Part shown: positions 1 to 7,534 of the stretch, piece by piece
Layout of the letters: every line of letters begins with the position of its first letter
Numbering within the stretch: position 1 is the first letter of the stretch
Source of the DNA: an uncultured Butyrivibrio sp.
Lineage (GTDB): Bacteria > Bacillota > Clostridia > Lachnospirales > Lachnospiraceae
NCBI GenBank assembly: GCA_947168335.1
Contig: CAMVLM010000019.1
Location: 1-39,009, forward strand
Reading direction: 5' to 3'
Length of the DNA: 39,009 bases
The notes under the pieces: generated by a model
Databases searched by the model: none
Seen by the model: only the letters and a program-made list of their open reading frames with translations
What the model was told of the DNA's origin: nothing
Position numbers and translations under genes: made by a program

Positions 1-361
1 ATTTGATCTGAATAAATACACAGGGCTTTTCATAGTTATTTAATACTGTATTCCAGTTTGCCAGCTCAACCTGAGGCGTAGTGATATTTACCTTCTGATT
101 AACCAGCGAATACAGAGTTGTTGCTGAGGAGCCCATACTGATATTGGCAACCTCACCAATCGCATCCTTCTCATCATCCGACAGAAGACTCTCGTCTATT
201 TCACCGGCCTGAAAAGTAGATCCGCCTGAAGGTGCAGCTTCTGCGGAAGCATCAGCTGGTGCGTCTGCTGCAGGTGCATCACCACCGGCATCTCCTCCTC
301 CCGATGTGTCCATTCCGGCGAGCAGGGCATTAATTTCGTCTTGTGAAAGCATTCCATCCAT
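1..361 (-). CDS. fliY: Flagellar motor switch protein FliY (N-terminal part, cut by window edge)
   Basis: The first 120 residues are visible and the reading frame is open to base 1. The protein starts MDGMLSQDEINALLAGM, a CheY-P-binding motif shared with the N-terminus of FliM just upstream. A low-complexity Gly/Ala/Asp linker follows (about residues 20-50). Then comes a CheC/FliY-type segment, DAIGEVANISMGSSATTLYS, which in this family belongs to the CheY-P phosphatase fold. The C-terminal FliN (SpoA) domain would lie outside the window. FliY is part of the cytoplasmic C-ring and in Bacillus also dephosphorylates CheY-P. The start lies 4 nt after the fliM stop, so translational coupling is likely. 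FliY rather than plain FliN is favoured by the CheC-like part. Confidence 0.93.
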   Translation of the reverse strand, partial: MDGMLSQDEINALLAGMDTSGGGDAGGDAPAADAPADASAEAAPSGGSTFQAGEIDESLLSDDEKDAIGEVANISMGSSATTLYSLVNQKVNITTPQVELANWNTVLNNYEKPCVFIQIK

Positions 362-365
362 GCTG

Positions 366-1349
366 CTACTCTTCCTCCTCTCTTACTACCGACGTGATTC
401 TGACGGCATACTTATCTTTAGTAGTTCCCGGCAAAGCCGTAAATTTGTAAATATCACCTACATAAACCTGTAGTTCACTATTTACCTGATTATCAAGTCT
501 TATAATATCTCCTCTTTGAAGAGATACAAAATCACTTACTGAAACATTACATTTTCCAAGGACTGCTTTGACAGGCACATCAACATGTCTGACAAGAGTC
601 TCAAGATGATCGCCATAGCTGTCATCATCATGCTTTTGCATTGTTGAAAACCAGAATTTGGTATTCAGCTTATCCATGATACTCTCAAGTGTGAAATAGG
701 GAAGACAGATATTCATAAGTCCTTCTGTATCACCTATCTTCATGTTAAGAGTAACAATGGCAATCATGTCAGTAGGCGAAATAACCTGTGCAAACTGCGG
801 ATTGGTCTCTATTCGTTCCATAATAGGATTTATGGCAAGAACGTTTTCCCAAGGTTCTACCATCAACTGCATACAAATGGTTATCAGCTTTTCTATAAGA
901 GGCATCTCGATATCGGTAAAGGGTCTGGGCTTATCTATGCCGGCGCCCTCTCCTCCAAGCATTCTGTCAATAAAGGAAAAACCGATATTAGCCTGAAGCT
1001 CCATAATTATTGTTCCCTGTAACGGAAGGAAATTGATAATCCCCAAAATGACAGGGTTACTAAGTGCATTACTGAACTCGGAATATGTTACGGTCTCAGA
1101 GTTAGCCACCGAAACCTGAACATTTTTACGAAGATACAGCGGAAGCGTTGTCGATAACAATCTTCCGTAGTGCTCGTAGATCATCTCCAAAGTACGCAAA
1201 TGTTCCTTAGAGAACTTCGCCGGACGTTTAAAGTCATAATCCTTGACCTTTTTCTCGTCCGAAGCAGACATCTGATCAACGTCGAGCTCACCTGTATTTA
1301 ATGCCGCCAGGAGATTATCTATCTCATTCTGTGATAATACTTCACTCAA
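366..1349 (-). CDS. fliM: Flagellar motor switch protein FliM
   Basis: This 327-residue protein matches FliM length. It begins MSEVLSQNEIDNLLAAL, the CheY-P-docking peptide. The middle CheC-like domain follows (about residues 45-230, including FKRPAKFSKEHLRTLEMIYE and MIAIVTLNMKIGDTEGLMNI), and then the SpoA/FliN-like C-terminus (VDVPVKAVLGKCNVSVSDFV, LQRGDIIRLD). FliM joins FliG to FliN/FliY in the switch complex and receives the chemotaxis signal. The start codon is TTG, behind a GAGGTGATC ribosome binding site. It follows fliL and precedes fliY in the second flagellar gene set. Confidence 0.97.
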   Translation of the reverse strand: MSEVLSQNEIDNLLAALNTGELDVDQMSASDEKKVKDYDFKRPAKFSKEHLRTLEMIYEHYGRLLSTTLPLYLRKNVQVSVANSETVTYSEFSNALSNPVILGIINFLPLQGTIIMELQANIGFSFIDRMLGGEGAGIDKPRPFTDIEMPLIEKLITICMQLMVEPWENVLAINPIMERIETNPQFAQVISPTDMIAIVTLNMKIGDTEGLMNICLPYFTLESIMDKLNTKFWFSTMQKHDDDSYGDHLETLVRHVDVPVKAVLGKCNVSVSDFVSLQRGDIIRLDNQVNSELQVYVGDIYKFTALPGTTKDKYAVRITSVVREEEE

Positions 1350-1432
1350 ACGTAGATCACCTCACTTTTTTTGCTTCACACAATAAAAACATAACAAAAC
1401 TCTTTTCCAACTTTTCTCTTCCCATTCCCCAA

Positions 1433-1966
1433 TTACTGATAAACCTTGCTGGAGAAGCTCACATCAAAGATAAATCCCGAACCAAAAAGCTCCTGAATAT
1501 TCTCAAGTATGGTTGCCTTTGCTTCATCCTCATACTGTCTGATCTCATCATAAGTATAAGAACTTATAACCTCATTTATCTTAGCTCTGATCTGCTGCTC
1601 ATAGCTTGCCATTGACTCGGCAGTTCCGTAAGTAGCGTAATCAGCGTTGGTCTTATCCATCGAAAGGACTATGGTTGCCAGCATAAAATGCTGTTTTCCG
1701 CTTCCATCATCCTTAAGAGAAATGGTCATATCAGAAATAACAAAACTGTCTCTGTTTTCAATTGCAACATTGCCTGTTGCAGAACCTGAGAATCCCTGAC
1801 CGTTCTCACCGCCATTAGCCTCAATCTGAAGAGCTGCGGCTACATCACCGATCAGTTTAACCGCCTGATTATTGGTAGTCATAACTGTCAGCATCATGAA
1901 TCCGGTCATTCCGGTGTTTACCAAAAGAAGTGCCAGTATAATAATTGCAAGCAGGTTCTTTTTCAT
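1433..1966 (-). CDS. fliL: Flagellar basal body-associated protein FliL
   Basis: The protein has 177 residues. One N-terminal membrane segment (about residues 5-30, LLAIIILALLLVNTGMTGFM) is followed by a periplasm-side domain that ends with the family pattern RAKINEVISSYTYDEIRQYE, then a short amphipathic tail with FSSKVYQ. FliL surrounds the MotAB stator at the motor and modulates torque. GGGGAGAAAAAC precedes the ATG. It sits between motB and fliM, the usual place in Firmicutes. The primary sequence of FliL is weakly conserved, so the call rests on length, topology, the C-terminal pattern and position. Confidence 0.9.
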   Translation of the reverse strand: MKKNLLAIIILALLLVNTGMTGFMMLTVMTTNNQAVKLIGDVAAALQIEANGGENGQGFSGSATGNVAIENRDSFVISDMTISLKDDGSGKQHFMLATIVLSMDKTNADYATYGTAESMASYEQQIRAKINEVISSYTYDEIRQYEDEAKATILENIQELFGSGFIFDVSFSSKVYQ

Positions 1967-2004
1967 GTTTTTCTCCCCTTAATCATAAGTTTATGAAACA
2001 ATTT

Positions 2005-3000
2005 TTAGTACATAGGACTTAACGGATTATAAATTCTGATCTCAACACGCCTGTTCTTGGCTCTGCCCTCAGGTGTTGAATTATCAGCAACAGGTTCATA
2101 CTCACCACGACCTGAATGTTTGATATTCCCGGGATCAAGTGTGGTATTTTCAACCAGATAATAGAACACTGCAAGTGCTCTTGCATCGCTCAGCTCATCA
2201 TTGTTTGATATCTTGCCGCTCCTGTGCATCGGAACATTGTCTGTATGTCCCTCTATCTCTATCGTTCCTCCGGCATATCTCTCAAGGACCGATCCAACCT
2301 TGTTAAGGATAGTGGATGCGCCATCTTTGAGTTCAGCCTGACCGGAGTCAAACAGAATTGCTCCCTGGAGTGTAAGCTGTACATACTGGCTGGTAAAATT
2401 AACATCTATCTTATTAGAGACTTCCATATCATCTAGAGCCTCCTGAACCTCAGCTGCCAGCGATTCCGAAGCTTTAAGCTGTTCAGCCTCTGCTTCCTCC
2501 TGAACATCCTCTGAGGATTCATTCTTTTCTTCTGAAGAGGATTCATTGCTATCATCCTCTCCCTCTTTTCCGGTTCCTACCGAATCTCCCTCGGCTCCGC
2601 CTTCGCTTGTACCTTTTCCTGTGAGTGTTCCCTTACTCTCACCATCCTCCATGACTCCGGCACCACCGGACTCACTTCCATGGGTTCCTTCCGATTCAGT
2701 CACATCTTCCTGTTGGGAACCAGTCTGAGCAATACCCATGGAGACTATATAATTGGATAACTGGTTAAGCTGTGAAATACCATCACCGACAAGTGCTCCC
2801 TGTCCGAGTGCAGCCTCACCACCATTAAAGATACCAAATGCGGAACTGAATGATGCAGCAACTTCCTCAAATTTCTGAGCGTCCATGGTAGCCATGGAAA
2901 ACAAAAGCACGAAGAAACACAGAAGAAGATTCATCAGATCACCGAAAGTTCCCTGCCAGGCCGGTAGACCAGGCTTGATCTCTTCAGGTTTTTTTGCCAT
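2005..3000 (-). CDS. motB: Flagellar motor stator protein MotB
   Basis: This 331-residue protein has one N-terminal transmembrane helix, TFGDLMNLLLCFFVLLFSM. Its Asp21 corresponds to the conserved ion-binding aspartate. Next comes an unusually long Ser/Glu/Gly-rich acidic linker (about residues 95-175). The C-terminal OmpA-like peptidoglycan-binding domain (about residues 195-325) contains IEIEGHTDNVPMH, SDARALAVFYYLVE and GRAKNRRVEIRI. MotB anchors the stator to the cell wall and, with MotA, conducts protons or sodium ions. Its ATG overlaps the motA TAA by one base (TAATG), so the pair is translationally coupled. Confidence 0.97.
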   Translation of the reverse strand: MAKKPEEIKPGLPAWQGTFGDLMNLLLCFFVLLFSMATMDAQKFEEVAASFSSAFGIFNGGEAALGQGALVGDGISQLNQLSNYIVSMGIAQTGSQQEDVTESEGTHGSESGGAGVMEDGESKGTLTGKGTSEGGAEGDSVGTGKEGEDDSNESSSEEKNESSEDVQEEAEAEQLKASESLAAEVQEALDDMEVSNKIDVNFTSQYVQLTLQGAILFDSGQAELKDGASTILNKVGSVLERYAGGTIEIEGHTDNVPMHRSGKISNNDELSDARALAVFYYLVENTTLDPGNIKHSGRGEYEPVADNSTPEGRAKNRRVEIRIYNPLSPMY

Positions 3001-3806
3001 TATTCTCCTCCTCCACCATCACCGGTTCCATTCTCTGCCTCATAAGCAGCTCTGTTTGCAGGTGACATGAACGATTTAAGCTTTTCCTCAGTAACTCGGG
3101 GGTTCTCTCCTGCCTGAATTGAAAGAAGTCCCTCGATGATAATACTCTTCATTGTATATTCTGCGCCGTCTCTTGCTTTAAGCTTATTCTCAGCAGGATA
3201 ACAGAACCAGTTAGCAAGAACCGAACCATAGAATGTAGTGATCAGGGCAACCGCCATGGACGGTCCGATTGATGAAGGATCTGACATGTTCTGCAACATA
3301 AGAACCAGTCCAAGAAGTGTACCGATCATACCCCAGGAAGGTCCCATTCCGGCAACATCTGCGAAGAATGAGTAATTCTCCTTATGTCTCTCTGACATGG
3401 CATCAATTTCCGCCTCAAGGATGGCCTTAACCAGTTCAGGCTCAGTACCATCTACTATAAGAAGTACACCTTTTTTCATAAAAGCATCTTCTATGCTTCC
3501 GGCTGCTTCTTCCAGTGCAAGAAGACCTTCTTTTCTTGCGGTGTTGGAAAGATCAATAATCTGCTTGATCACACTCTTGGTATCATATTCGGCACCCTTA
3601 AAAATAAGAGTATATGATTTCAAGCCACTCATGAAACTGGGCATACTTCTGGATGCCAGAACCGCCATAAACGCACCACCGAATGTGATCATCGCAGACG
3701 GTGCGTCCGCAAAGTACTTAACACCGGTAATACCGGCACTAAACACGATACTAAGGATCATGAATAGGAAGCAAAGACCTACACCTAACAAAGACGCTAT
3801 ATCCAC
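3000..3806 (-). CDS. motA: Flagellar motor stator protein MotA
   Basis: The 268-residue protein has four predicted transmembrane segments: two near residues 5-50 and two near residues 150-205. The MotA/TolQ/ExbB signature region is visible as ADVAGMGPSWGMIGTLLGLV and MAVALITTFYGSVLANWFC. A cytoplasmic loop between the pairs (about 60-145) contacts FliG. MotA forms the pentameric part of the ion-driven stator around MotB. The C-terminal tail is Gly-rich (GTGDGGGGE). It follows flbD and is coupled to motB through overlapping stop and start codons. Confidence 0.97.
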   Translation of the reverse strand: MDIASLLGVGLCFLFMILSIVFSAGITGVKYFADAPSAMITFGGAFMAVLASRSMPSFMSGLKSYTLIFKGAEYDTKSVIKQIIDLSNTARKEGLLALEEAAGSIEDAFMKKGVLLIVDGTEPELVKAILEAEIDAMSERHKENYSFFADVAGMGPSWGMIGTLLGLVLMLQNMSDPSSIGPSMAVALITTFYGSVLANWFCYPAENKLKARDGAEYTMKSIIIEGLLSIQAGENPRVTEEKLKSFMSPANRAAYEAENGTGDGGGGE

Positions 3807-3855
3807 TAAGTTTTCCCCCTCAATTTATTGTCGTTTCAGACTGATGCACAGATAA

Positions 3856-4104
3856 TCATCCTCTGTGCATTCCTTCATATATACGGCTCTCCACTGCTTC
3901 CTTGCTGGTTGATACAAGCGGAGCAGCTGTCTGAATGCCGGATTTCTCATTGCACCTTTTCATTATCTCAGTCAAAGACTCCCTGACAATAAACTTTCTG
4001 CCATTGGCCATAATTATGACTGTATCCGGATTCGCTTCCACAGTTTCTATGAGATTCTCATTCACCAGAACAATACGTCCATCCAATCTGGTAATTTCTA
4101 TCAC
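3856..4104 (-). CDS. flbD: Flagellar protein FlbD
   Basis: This is a small FlbD-family protein of about 82 residues with the typical beta-rich core: IEITRLDGRIVLVNENLIET, then PDTVIIMANGRKFIVRES, then SLTEIMKRC. FlbD proteins of this type lie before motA in many Firmicutes; their function is unsettled. I place the start at a GTG at 4104, because GGAGG (4112-4116) stands 7 nt upstream of it and the family begins with the IEITRLDG block. An upstream in-frame ATG at 4137 would put that ribosome binding site inside the gene. This is the first gene of the second flagellar set. Confidence 0.9.
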   Translation of the reverse strand: MIEITRLDGRIVLVNENLIETVEANPDTVIIMANGRKFIVRESLTEIMKRCNEKSGIQTAAPLVSTSKEAVESRIYEGMHRG

Positions 4105-4165
4105 TGCAGTTCCTCCGATCATCTGATAATGAAACAAAATTACAGTAAATGACTATGTTACATTC

Positions 4166-4189
4166 ATTTTAGCATGGCTTGGCGCCATG
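4166..4189 (-). promoter_or_regulatory. Candidate flbD-motAB operon promoter with inverted repeat
   Basis: Read on the minus strand, TAAAAT (4171-4166) could be a -10 box. Immediately upstream, where the spacer would be, lies the inverted repeat CATGG-CGCCAAG-CCATG (4173-4189). No good -35 hexamer is present at 17 nt. A regulator binding site or an activator-dependent promoter is possible. Evidence is pattern only. Confidence 0.35.
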
Positions 4190-4564
4190 TGTATGCACAA
4201 AATTCCGCAAAAACAAGGCATTTGTATTTTTATTTCACAAATTTTTAAAAGTTTTGAAAAATAATTTCAGCCTAGATATTGTGCAATAGTTCAAACTAAT
4301 TATACAACATATCGTTGTGATAATAAATATTTTTATTGGGTAAATTTCTTTCCGATGCTTTAAGCGATAGTTTTTAAATGTTTTTTAGTTTGTTAATATG
4401 GAGTTTATAATTAACGAAAGAATATTTTGAATTTATACTCTCTTTTTGAATATGTGAGTATGATGTGGAGCATCTTTTGAAATTTATTTTCATTATAGTG
4501 TTTTATTTTTGAAAATTTATTGCAAAATCACTTTTCTGACTTTTGTTTTGAATATATAAAATTA

Positions 4565-4620
4565 TCCCGGAGAAAAATGTAATATTATTTTTCCAAAATT
4601 CTATTACATAATTTCCGGGA
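4565..4620 (-). terminator. Probable cotH terminator hairpin
   Basis: A long hairpin with outer stem TCCCGGA/TCCGGGA and inner stem ATGTAATA/TATTACAT, separated by a small internal loop. On the minus strand it is followed by the T-rich TAATTTTATA. It lies about 95 nt past the cotH stop. The T-tract is imperfect, so termination efficiency is uncertain; it may also work on the plus strand. Confidence 0.55.
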
Positions 4621-4714
4621 ATGTTATATTTTATCCAAACAGGCTTTTGTGAGCTCAAAAAACACACTTAAACTATTACATTTTTTCAGATTGCCTTCAA
4701 TTTTTTAAATTCAT

Positions 4715-6532
4715 TCAGGCATTATTATCTATATTTTTGTCTTCTTGTTTCTCTTCTTGCTGATTTTTCTGCCTGTCACCTGGGTTGCCGCCGCCCTGCG
4801 TGCCCATGTCACTTATTGTAATACTGCCCGCATCTACTCTGTCAGCTTCATTCTGCTCATCAGTAACAGTTGCAAGCTCACCGGACAGCTGCTTTTTGAT
4901 ACTCTCTGCTCTTAATGTCACAAATTCCTTAAGTGTATTAAATCCGGTAGTAAACTCATCTGCTGTATAAAAAGCTGTAGCATCATCCTGAACATATGGA
5001 AGAAGCATTTCGTATACTCTGTCCATCTCTGAGCTGAACTCATCTGAAAGAATGTAGCTTGTCAGCTTTTCCAGACTTTCATGATACTGTTCAAGGTATT
5101 CCTCGTTATTTGCAATCCATGCCCACATAGGTCTGTCTTCTTCCGAAGCACCTGAAAGAGGCGAATCTATACCATAGTTTACAATCTCTGTGGCACTTGT
5201 TTCACTCATATTTCCGGGTGCACCGTTCTCATCCTTGCCGCCTTTACCTCCCATGTTCATGAAGGCACCATAGGCAAGGTTGTAATCCCATGGGATCATT
5301 TGCAGTACACCGTTTTCTTCGTACAGATAGTAGTTATGAAGCATATTTCCGGTATAACTGTCATAATTCATAACAAAATTATGTACAGCAAAATAATTGA
5401 TTACGCTGTCAATATTAACGCTCTCTTCAACATTACCTTCAGAGAGATTCTTAAGCGATTCGATAAGTCTTGCCTTATCTGCATCTGTCACATCTGTTTC
5501 CGCATTATCAAAAATTGCAGAATAGCTGTCTATTTCATCATCAGTATATTTAAGTGATGCTCCGGTATCCTCTCCGCCAAAACCGCCCGGTCCTCCGCCA
5601 AAGCCCTGTTTTCCGGCTTTGGCTTTATTTTCAGCATCGCTTCCATCTGAACTGTCCGTTGAGTCATTTTCTGAATTCTCGTCTGAACCATCTTCAGAAG
5701 ATTCTCCCGGTTTCTTTCCGGGTGTAAAATCTTCAGGCATGTTCTCAGGTGTAAAATCTTCAGGCATGTTCTCAGGATCAAAATCTTCAGGAAGATTATC
5801 CGGATCAAAGCCCTCCGGCATATCCTTTTTATCCATTCCGGCATTATCAAGAGATGCCGTCTCAGGTTTGTAAAGCTCTCCGTCTGAATTATCCGTTCTT
5901 TCAAGGAAGGAATCACTTACATCTTCTATTGCAAGATAAAGTCCCCATGCCTCTCCGTTTATAGTTACAGAAATAAAGCTTGTAAGCGGTGCATCCACAC
6001 CCATGTAATTAAAAAGCTGATAGCTTAGGTAATCCTTCATATAAGTGGAGTCCGCGTAAATATTATTTAAGTTGAGCTTATCAAGGCCATAGTATGTCTG
6101 ACCGTCAACATATTTTCCAAAGTTGATCTTAAAGCTGTATCTGTCTGTAGAATCATCCGAAGCTATGGATGAAAGAGAGGTATTTCCTTTTGTTGCAAAG
6201 GAGACATTATTAGTAGTCTCACCATCTATTGTCACATTAACTTTATACTTTGTCTTTTCCGTTGGATTCTCCAAAAGATCCGCCCAGTCTTCATCTGAAA
6301 TTTCAATATCTATTGTATGCACATAACTGGTATCGAAGAGTCTGGCCTCATAGCTGTCTGAATTCACTTCTGATGTTGTGTCATTTGACGCAGACTCACT
6401 TTCGTCAGCAGTACTGTTATTTGTTGCTGTTTCAGTATTTTTTGCCGACGAAGAAGCACTTGTGCAGGCAGTCGAAAGCGCAAGTGTTCCGGTTAAAATA
6501 AAAGCAATTATTCTCTGTAGCCTTCTTCCCAT
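4715..6532 (-). CDS. CotH-family protein kinase-like lipoprotein
   Basis: The protein has about 605 residues. A signal sequence ends at LALSTAC, a lipobox-like site, and is followed by a Ser/Thr/Asn-rich spacer, so it is probably a surface lipoprotein. The CotH domain shows LDKLNLNNIYADSTYMKDYL, then SVTINGEAWGLYLAIEDVSD, then ELYKPE, and later IPWDYNLAYGAF (about residues 413-424), whose DYN triplet matches the metal-binding motif of CotH kinases. Between the two halves lie acidic nine-residue repeats (MPEDFTPEN type, about 236-271), a Ser/Asp stretch and a Gly-rich segment. CotH phosphorylates spore coat proteins in Bacillus; in non-sporulating Clostridia the substrate is unknown. I chose the ATG at 6532 because AAAGGAG lies 10 nt upstream; a TTG two codons earlier is the alternative. 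It interrupts the flagellar gene order. Confidence 0.88.
   Translation of the reverse strand: MGRRLQRIIAFILTGTLALSTACTSASSSAKNTETATNNSTADESESASNDTTSEVNSDSYEARLFDTSYVHTIDIEISDEDWADLLENPTEKTKYKVNVTIDGETTNNVSFATKGNTSLSSIASDDSTDRYSFKINFGKYVDGQTYYGLDKLNLNNIYADSTYMKDYLSYQLFNYMGVDAPLTSFISVTINGEAWGLYLAIEDVSDSFLERTDNSDGELYKPETASLDNAGMDKKDMPEGFDPDNLPEDFDPENMPEDFTPENMPEDFTPGKKPGESSEDGSDENSENDSTDSSDGSDAENKAKAGKQGFGGGPGGFGGEDTGASLKYTDDEIDSYSAIFDNAETDVTDADKARLIESLKNLSEGNVEESVNIDSVINYFAVHNFVMNYDSYTGNMLHNYYLYEENGVLQMIPWDYNLAYGAFMNMGGKGGKDENGAPGNMSETSATEIVNYGIDSPLSGASEEDRPMWAWIANNEEYLEQYHESLEKLTSYILSDEFSSEMDRVYEMLLPYVQDDATAFYTADEFTTGFNTLKEFVTLRAESIKKQLSGELATVTDEQNEADRVDAGSITISDMGTQGGGNPGDRQKNQQEEKQEDKNIDNNA
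5721..5828 (-). repeat. 27-bp tandem repeats inside cotH
   Basis: Four consecutive 27-bp units (5721-5747, 5748-5774, 5775-5801, 5802-5828) encode nine-residue repeats of the form Met/Leu-Pro-Glu-Asp-Phe-(Asp/Thr)-Pro-(Glu/Asp)-Asn. The first two units are identical at the DNA level; the others are diverged. Because the unit is a multiple of three, unit gain or loss keeps the frame. Confidence 0.85.
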
Positions 6533-6635
6533 TAACAATTATCTCCTTTATGCCAAAAATGCTTTTTATTTATTAAATCAGACAAAACTTAATCTAACCT
6601 AAAACTTGTTTTCCGAGAAACTGTTCATGAGATAT

Positions 6636-6677
6636 AAAAAAGAACTACATCTTAATCTGATGAATAAGACATAGTTC
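6636..6677 (-). terminator. Rho-independent terminator of the P-loop kinase gene
   Basis: On the minus strand, GAACTA and TCTTA arms pair across a 2-nt internal loop (6642-6677) and are followed by six T residues (6641-6636). It lies about 30 nt past the stop of the kinase gene and before cotH, so the two are separate transcripts. Confidence 0.75.
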
Positions 6678-6707
6678 CCGCTTACAATTTAAATATTCTT
6701 TAAAAAA

Positions 6708-7445
6708 CTAAACAATATGAAAAACACCATCTGAAACCATCATCAGTTCAAGATCAGCTTTCCCTGTATGATTCAGACAAAGTCTTACATTTCTCATATC
6801 ACTGAAATCAACAAACTTCTCAGCTTTTTCTCTTGTGTTGCCGCTCTTTGCTTTCCTGTCGACCAGCCTGTTTCGAAGCACACTTTCATCAGCTTTGATT
6901 GAAACAGTATAATCCGCAAAATCACGAATACCACTCCACCCGGGTTCATCCAAAAGAAGGTAATTACCTTCAAGAATCAGGATATCTGCATCTATTGTAA
7001 TCGCATCCTCCACAGGATTATGCAGATGTCTGTCATATACAGGCCATGAACAATCATTATCCTTAATTACATGCTGTATCCGGCTTACAAGCTTTTCAAG
7101 ATCAAATGTCACAGGTGACCCTTTTACATCAACCATCAAAACTTCCTGTCCGTCGACTATAGTTGAATGCGTAAGCAGATATTCCTGTCTTCTGTGAAAG
7201 CCGTCCATGCCGATCGCCTGCACTTTGTATTCAGGTATCACATCTTTTGCCAAATACTCAAGAAAGCTGGCAAGTGTACTCTTTCCCGCTCCCGGAGGTG
7301 CAGCCATTAGCATTAGAACCCTGCATTTCTTATCGCTTCTGATATCAGCAAGTTTCTTGAGAAGAGGCTTAAAGATTTCCTCCACTACCACGTCATCATA
7401 TTTTGCCTGTACATCTATTCCATTAATATTTATTGAATAATCCAT
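6708..7445 (-). CDS. Nucleoside/nucleotide kinase family protein (YggC/uridine kinase-like P-loop kinase)
   Basis: About 245 residues from the ATG at 7445. A P-loop AAPPGAGKST lies at residues 48-57 (the first Gly of the usual motif is Ala). GMDGFHRRQEYL is a substrate-side DGFH motif as in uridine kinase, pantothenate kinase and YggC. LILEGNYLLLDEPGWSGIRD and a basic lid region with RLVDRKAKSGNTREKAEKF follow. Members phosphorylate small molecules; YggC/FrcK-like proteins have been linked to sugar substrates, but the substrate here cannot be read. No Shine-Dalgarno sequence precedes the ATG, and an extended -10-like TGTTATATT lies so close that the mRNA may be leaderless. Upstream in-frame TTG/GTG starts would add about six residues. 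It has its own terminator. Confidence 0.82.
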   Translation of the reverse strand: MDYSININGIDVQAKYDDVVVEEIFKPLLKKLADIRSDKKCRVLMLMAAPPGAGKSTLASFLEYLAKDVIPEYKVQAIGMDGFHRRQEYLLTHSTIVDGQEVLMVDVKGSPVTFDLEKLVSRIQHVIKDNDCSWPVYDRHLHNPVEDAITIDADILILEGNYLLLDEPGWSGIRDFADYTVSIKADESVLRNRLVDRKAKSGNTREKAEKFVDFSDMRNVRLCLNHTGKADLELMMVSDGVFHIV

Positions 7446-7451
7446 ATAACC

Positions 7452-7460
7452 AATATAACA
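7452..7460 (-). promoter_or_regulatory. Candidate extended -10 promoter of the kinase gene
   Basis: TGT-TATATT on the minus strand (7460-7452) matches an extended -10 element. Six bases separate it from the ATG at 7445, so transcription would begin at or within two bases of the start codon. No convincing -35 box is present, which is typical for extended -10 promoters. Confidence 0.4.
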
Positions 7461-7481
7461 CAAAAAAGCTTAAACAGCCCC

Positions 7482-7519
7482 CAAAATGAAAGCTCCCGCG
7501 AATTTGCGAGAGCTTTCAT
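7482..7519 (-). terminator. Terminator of the flgB-flgE flagellar operon
   Basis: The arms ATGAAAGCTC (7486-7495) and GAGCTTTCAT (7510-7519) pair perfectly. After one mismatch the stem continues with CGC/GCG-type pairs. On the minus strand four T residues follow, then a G run. It begins 16 nt past the flgE stop. Confidence 0.8.
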
Positions 7520-7534
7520 CTAAAATTTTAATTA

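Larger units (their letters stand above)
4105..4714. other. AT-rich spacer between cotH and flbD
   Basis: About 610 bases with no credible coding region on either strand. It holds the likely cotH terminator (4565-4620) and, close to flbD, a candidate promoter/operator (4166-4189). The remainder is very AT-rich and nothing further could be supported. Such a long spacer is out of keeping with the tightly packed flagellar genes on both sides. Confidence 0.7.

Noticed and set aside
5721..5828. CRISPR-like repeats
   Set aside because: The 27-bp units are directly adjacent with no spacers and encode a protein repeat in frame.
5530..5916. 128-residue alternative frame inside cotH
   Set aside because: It is a by-product of the repeat and acidic tract of cotH in another frame, with biased Arg/Leu/Ile composition.
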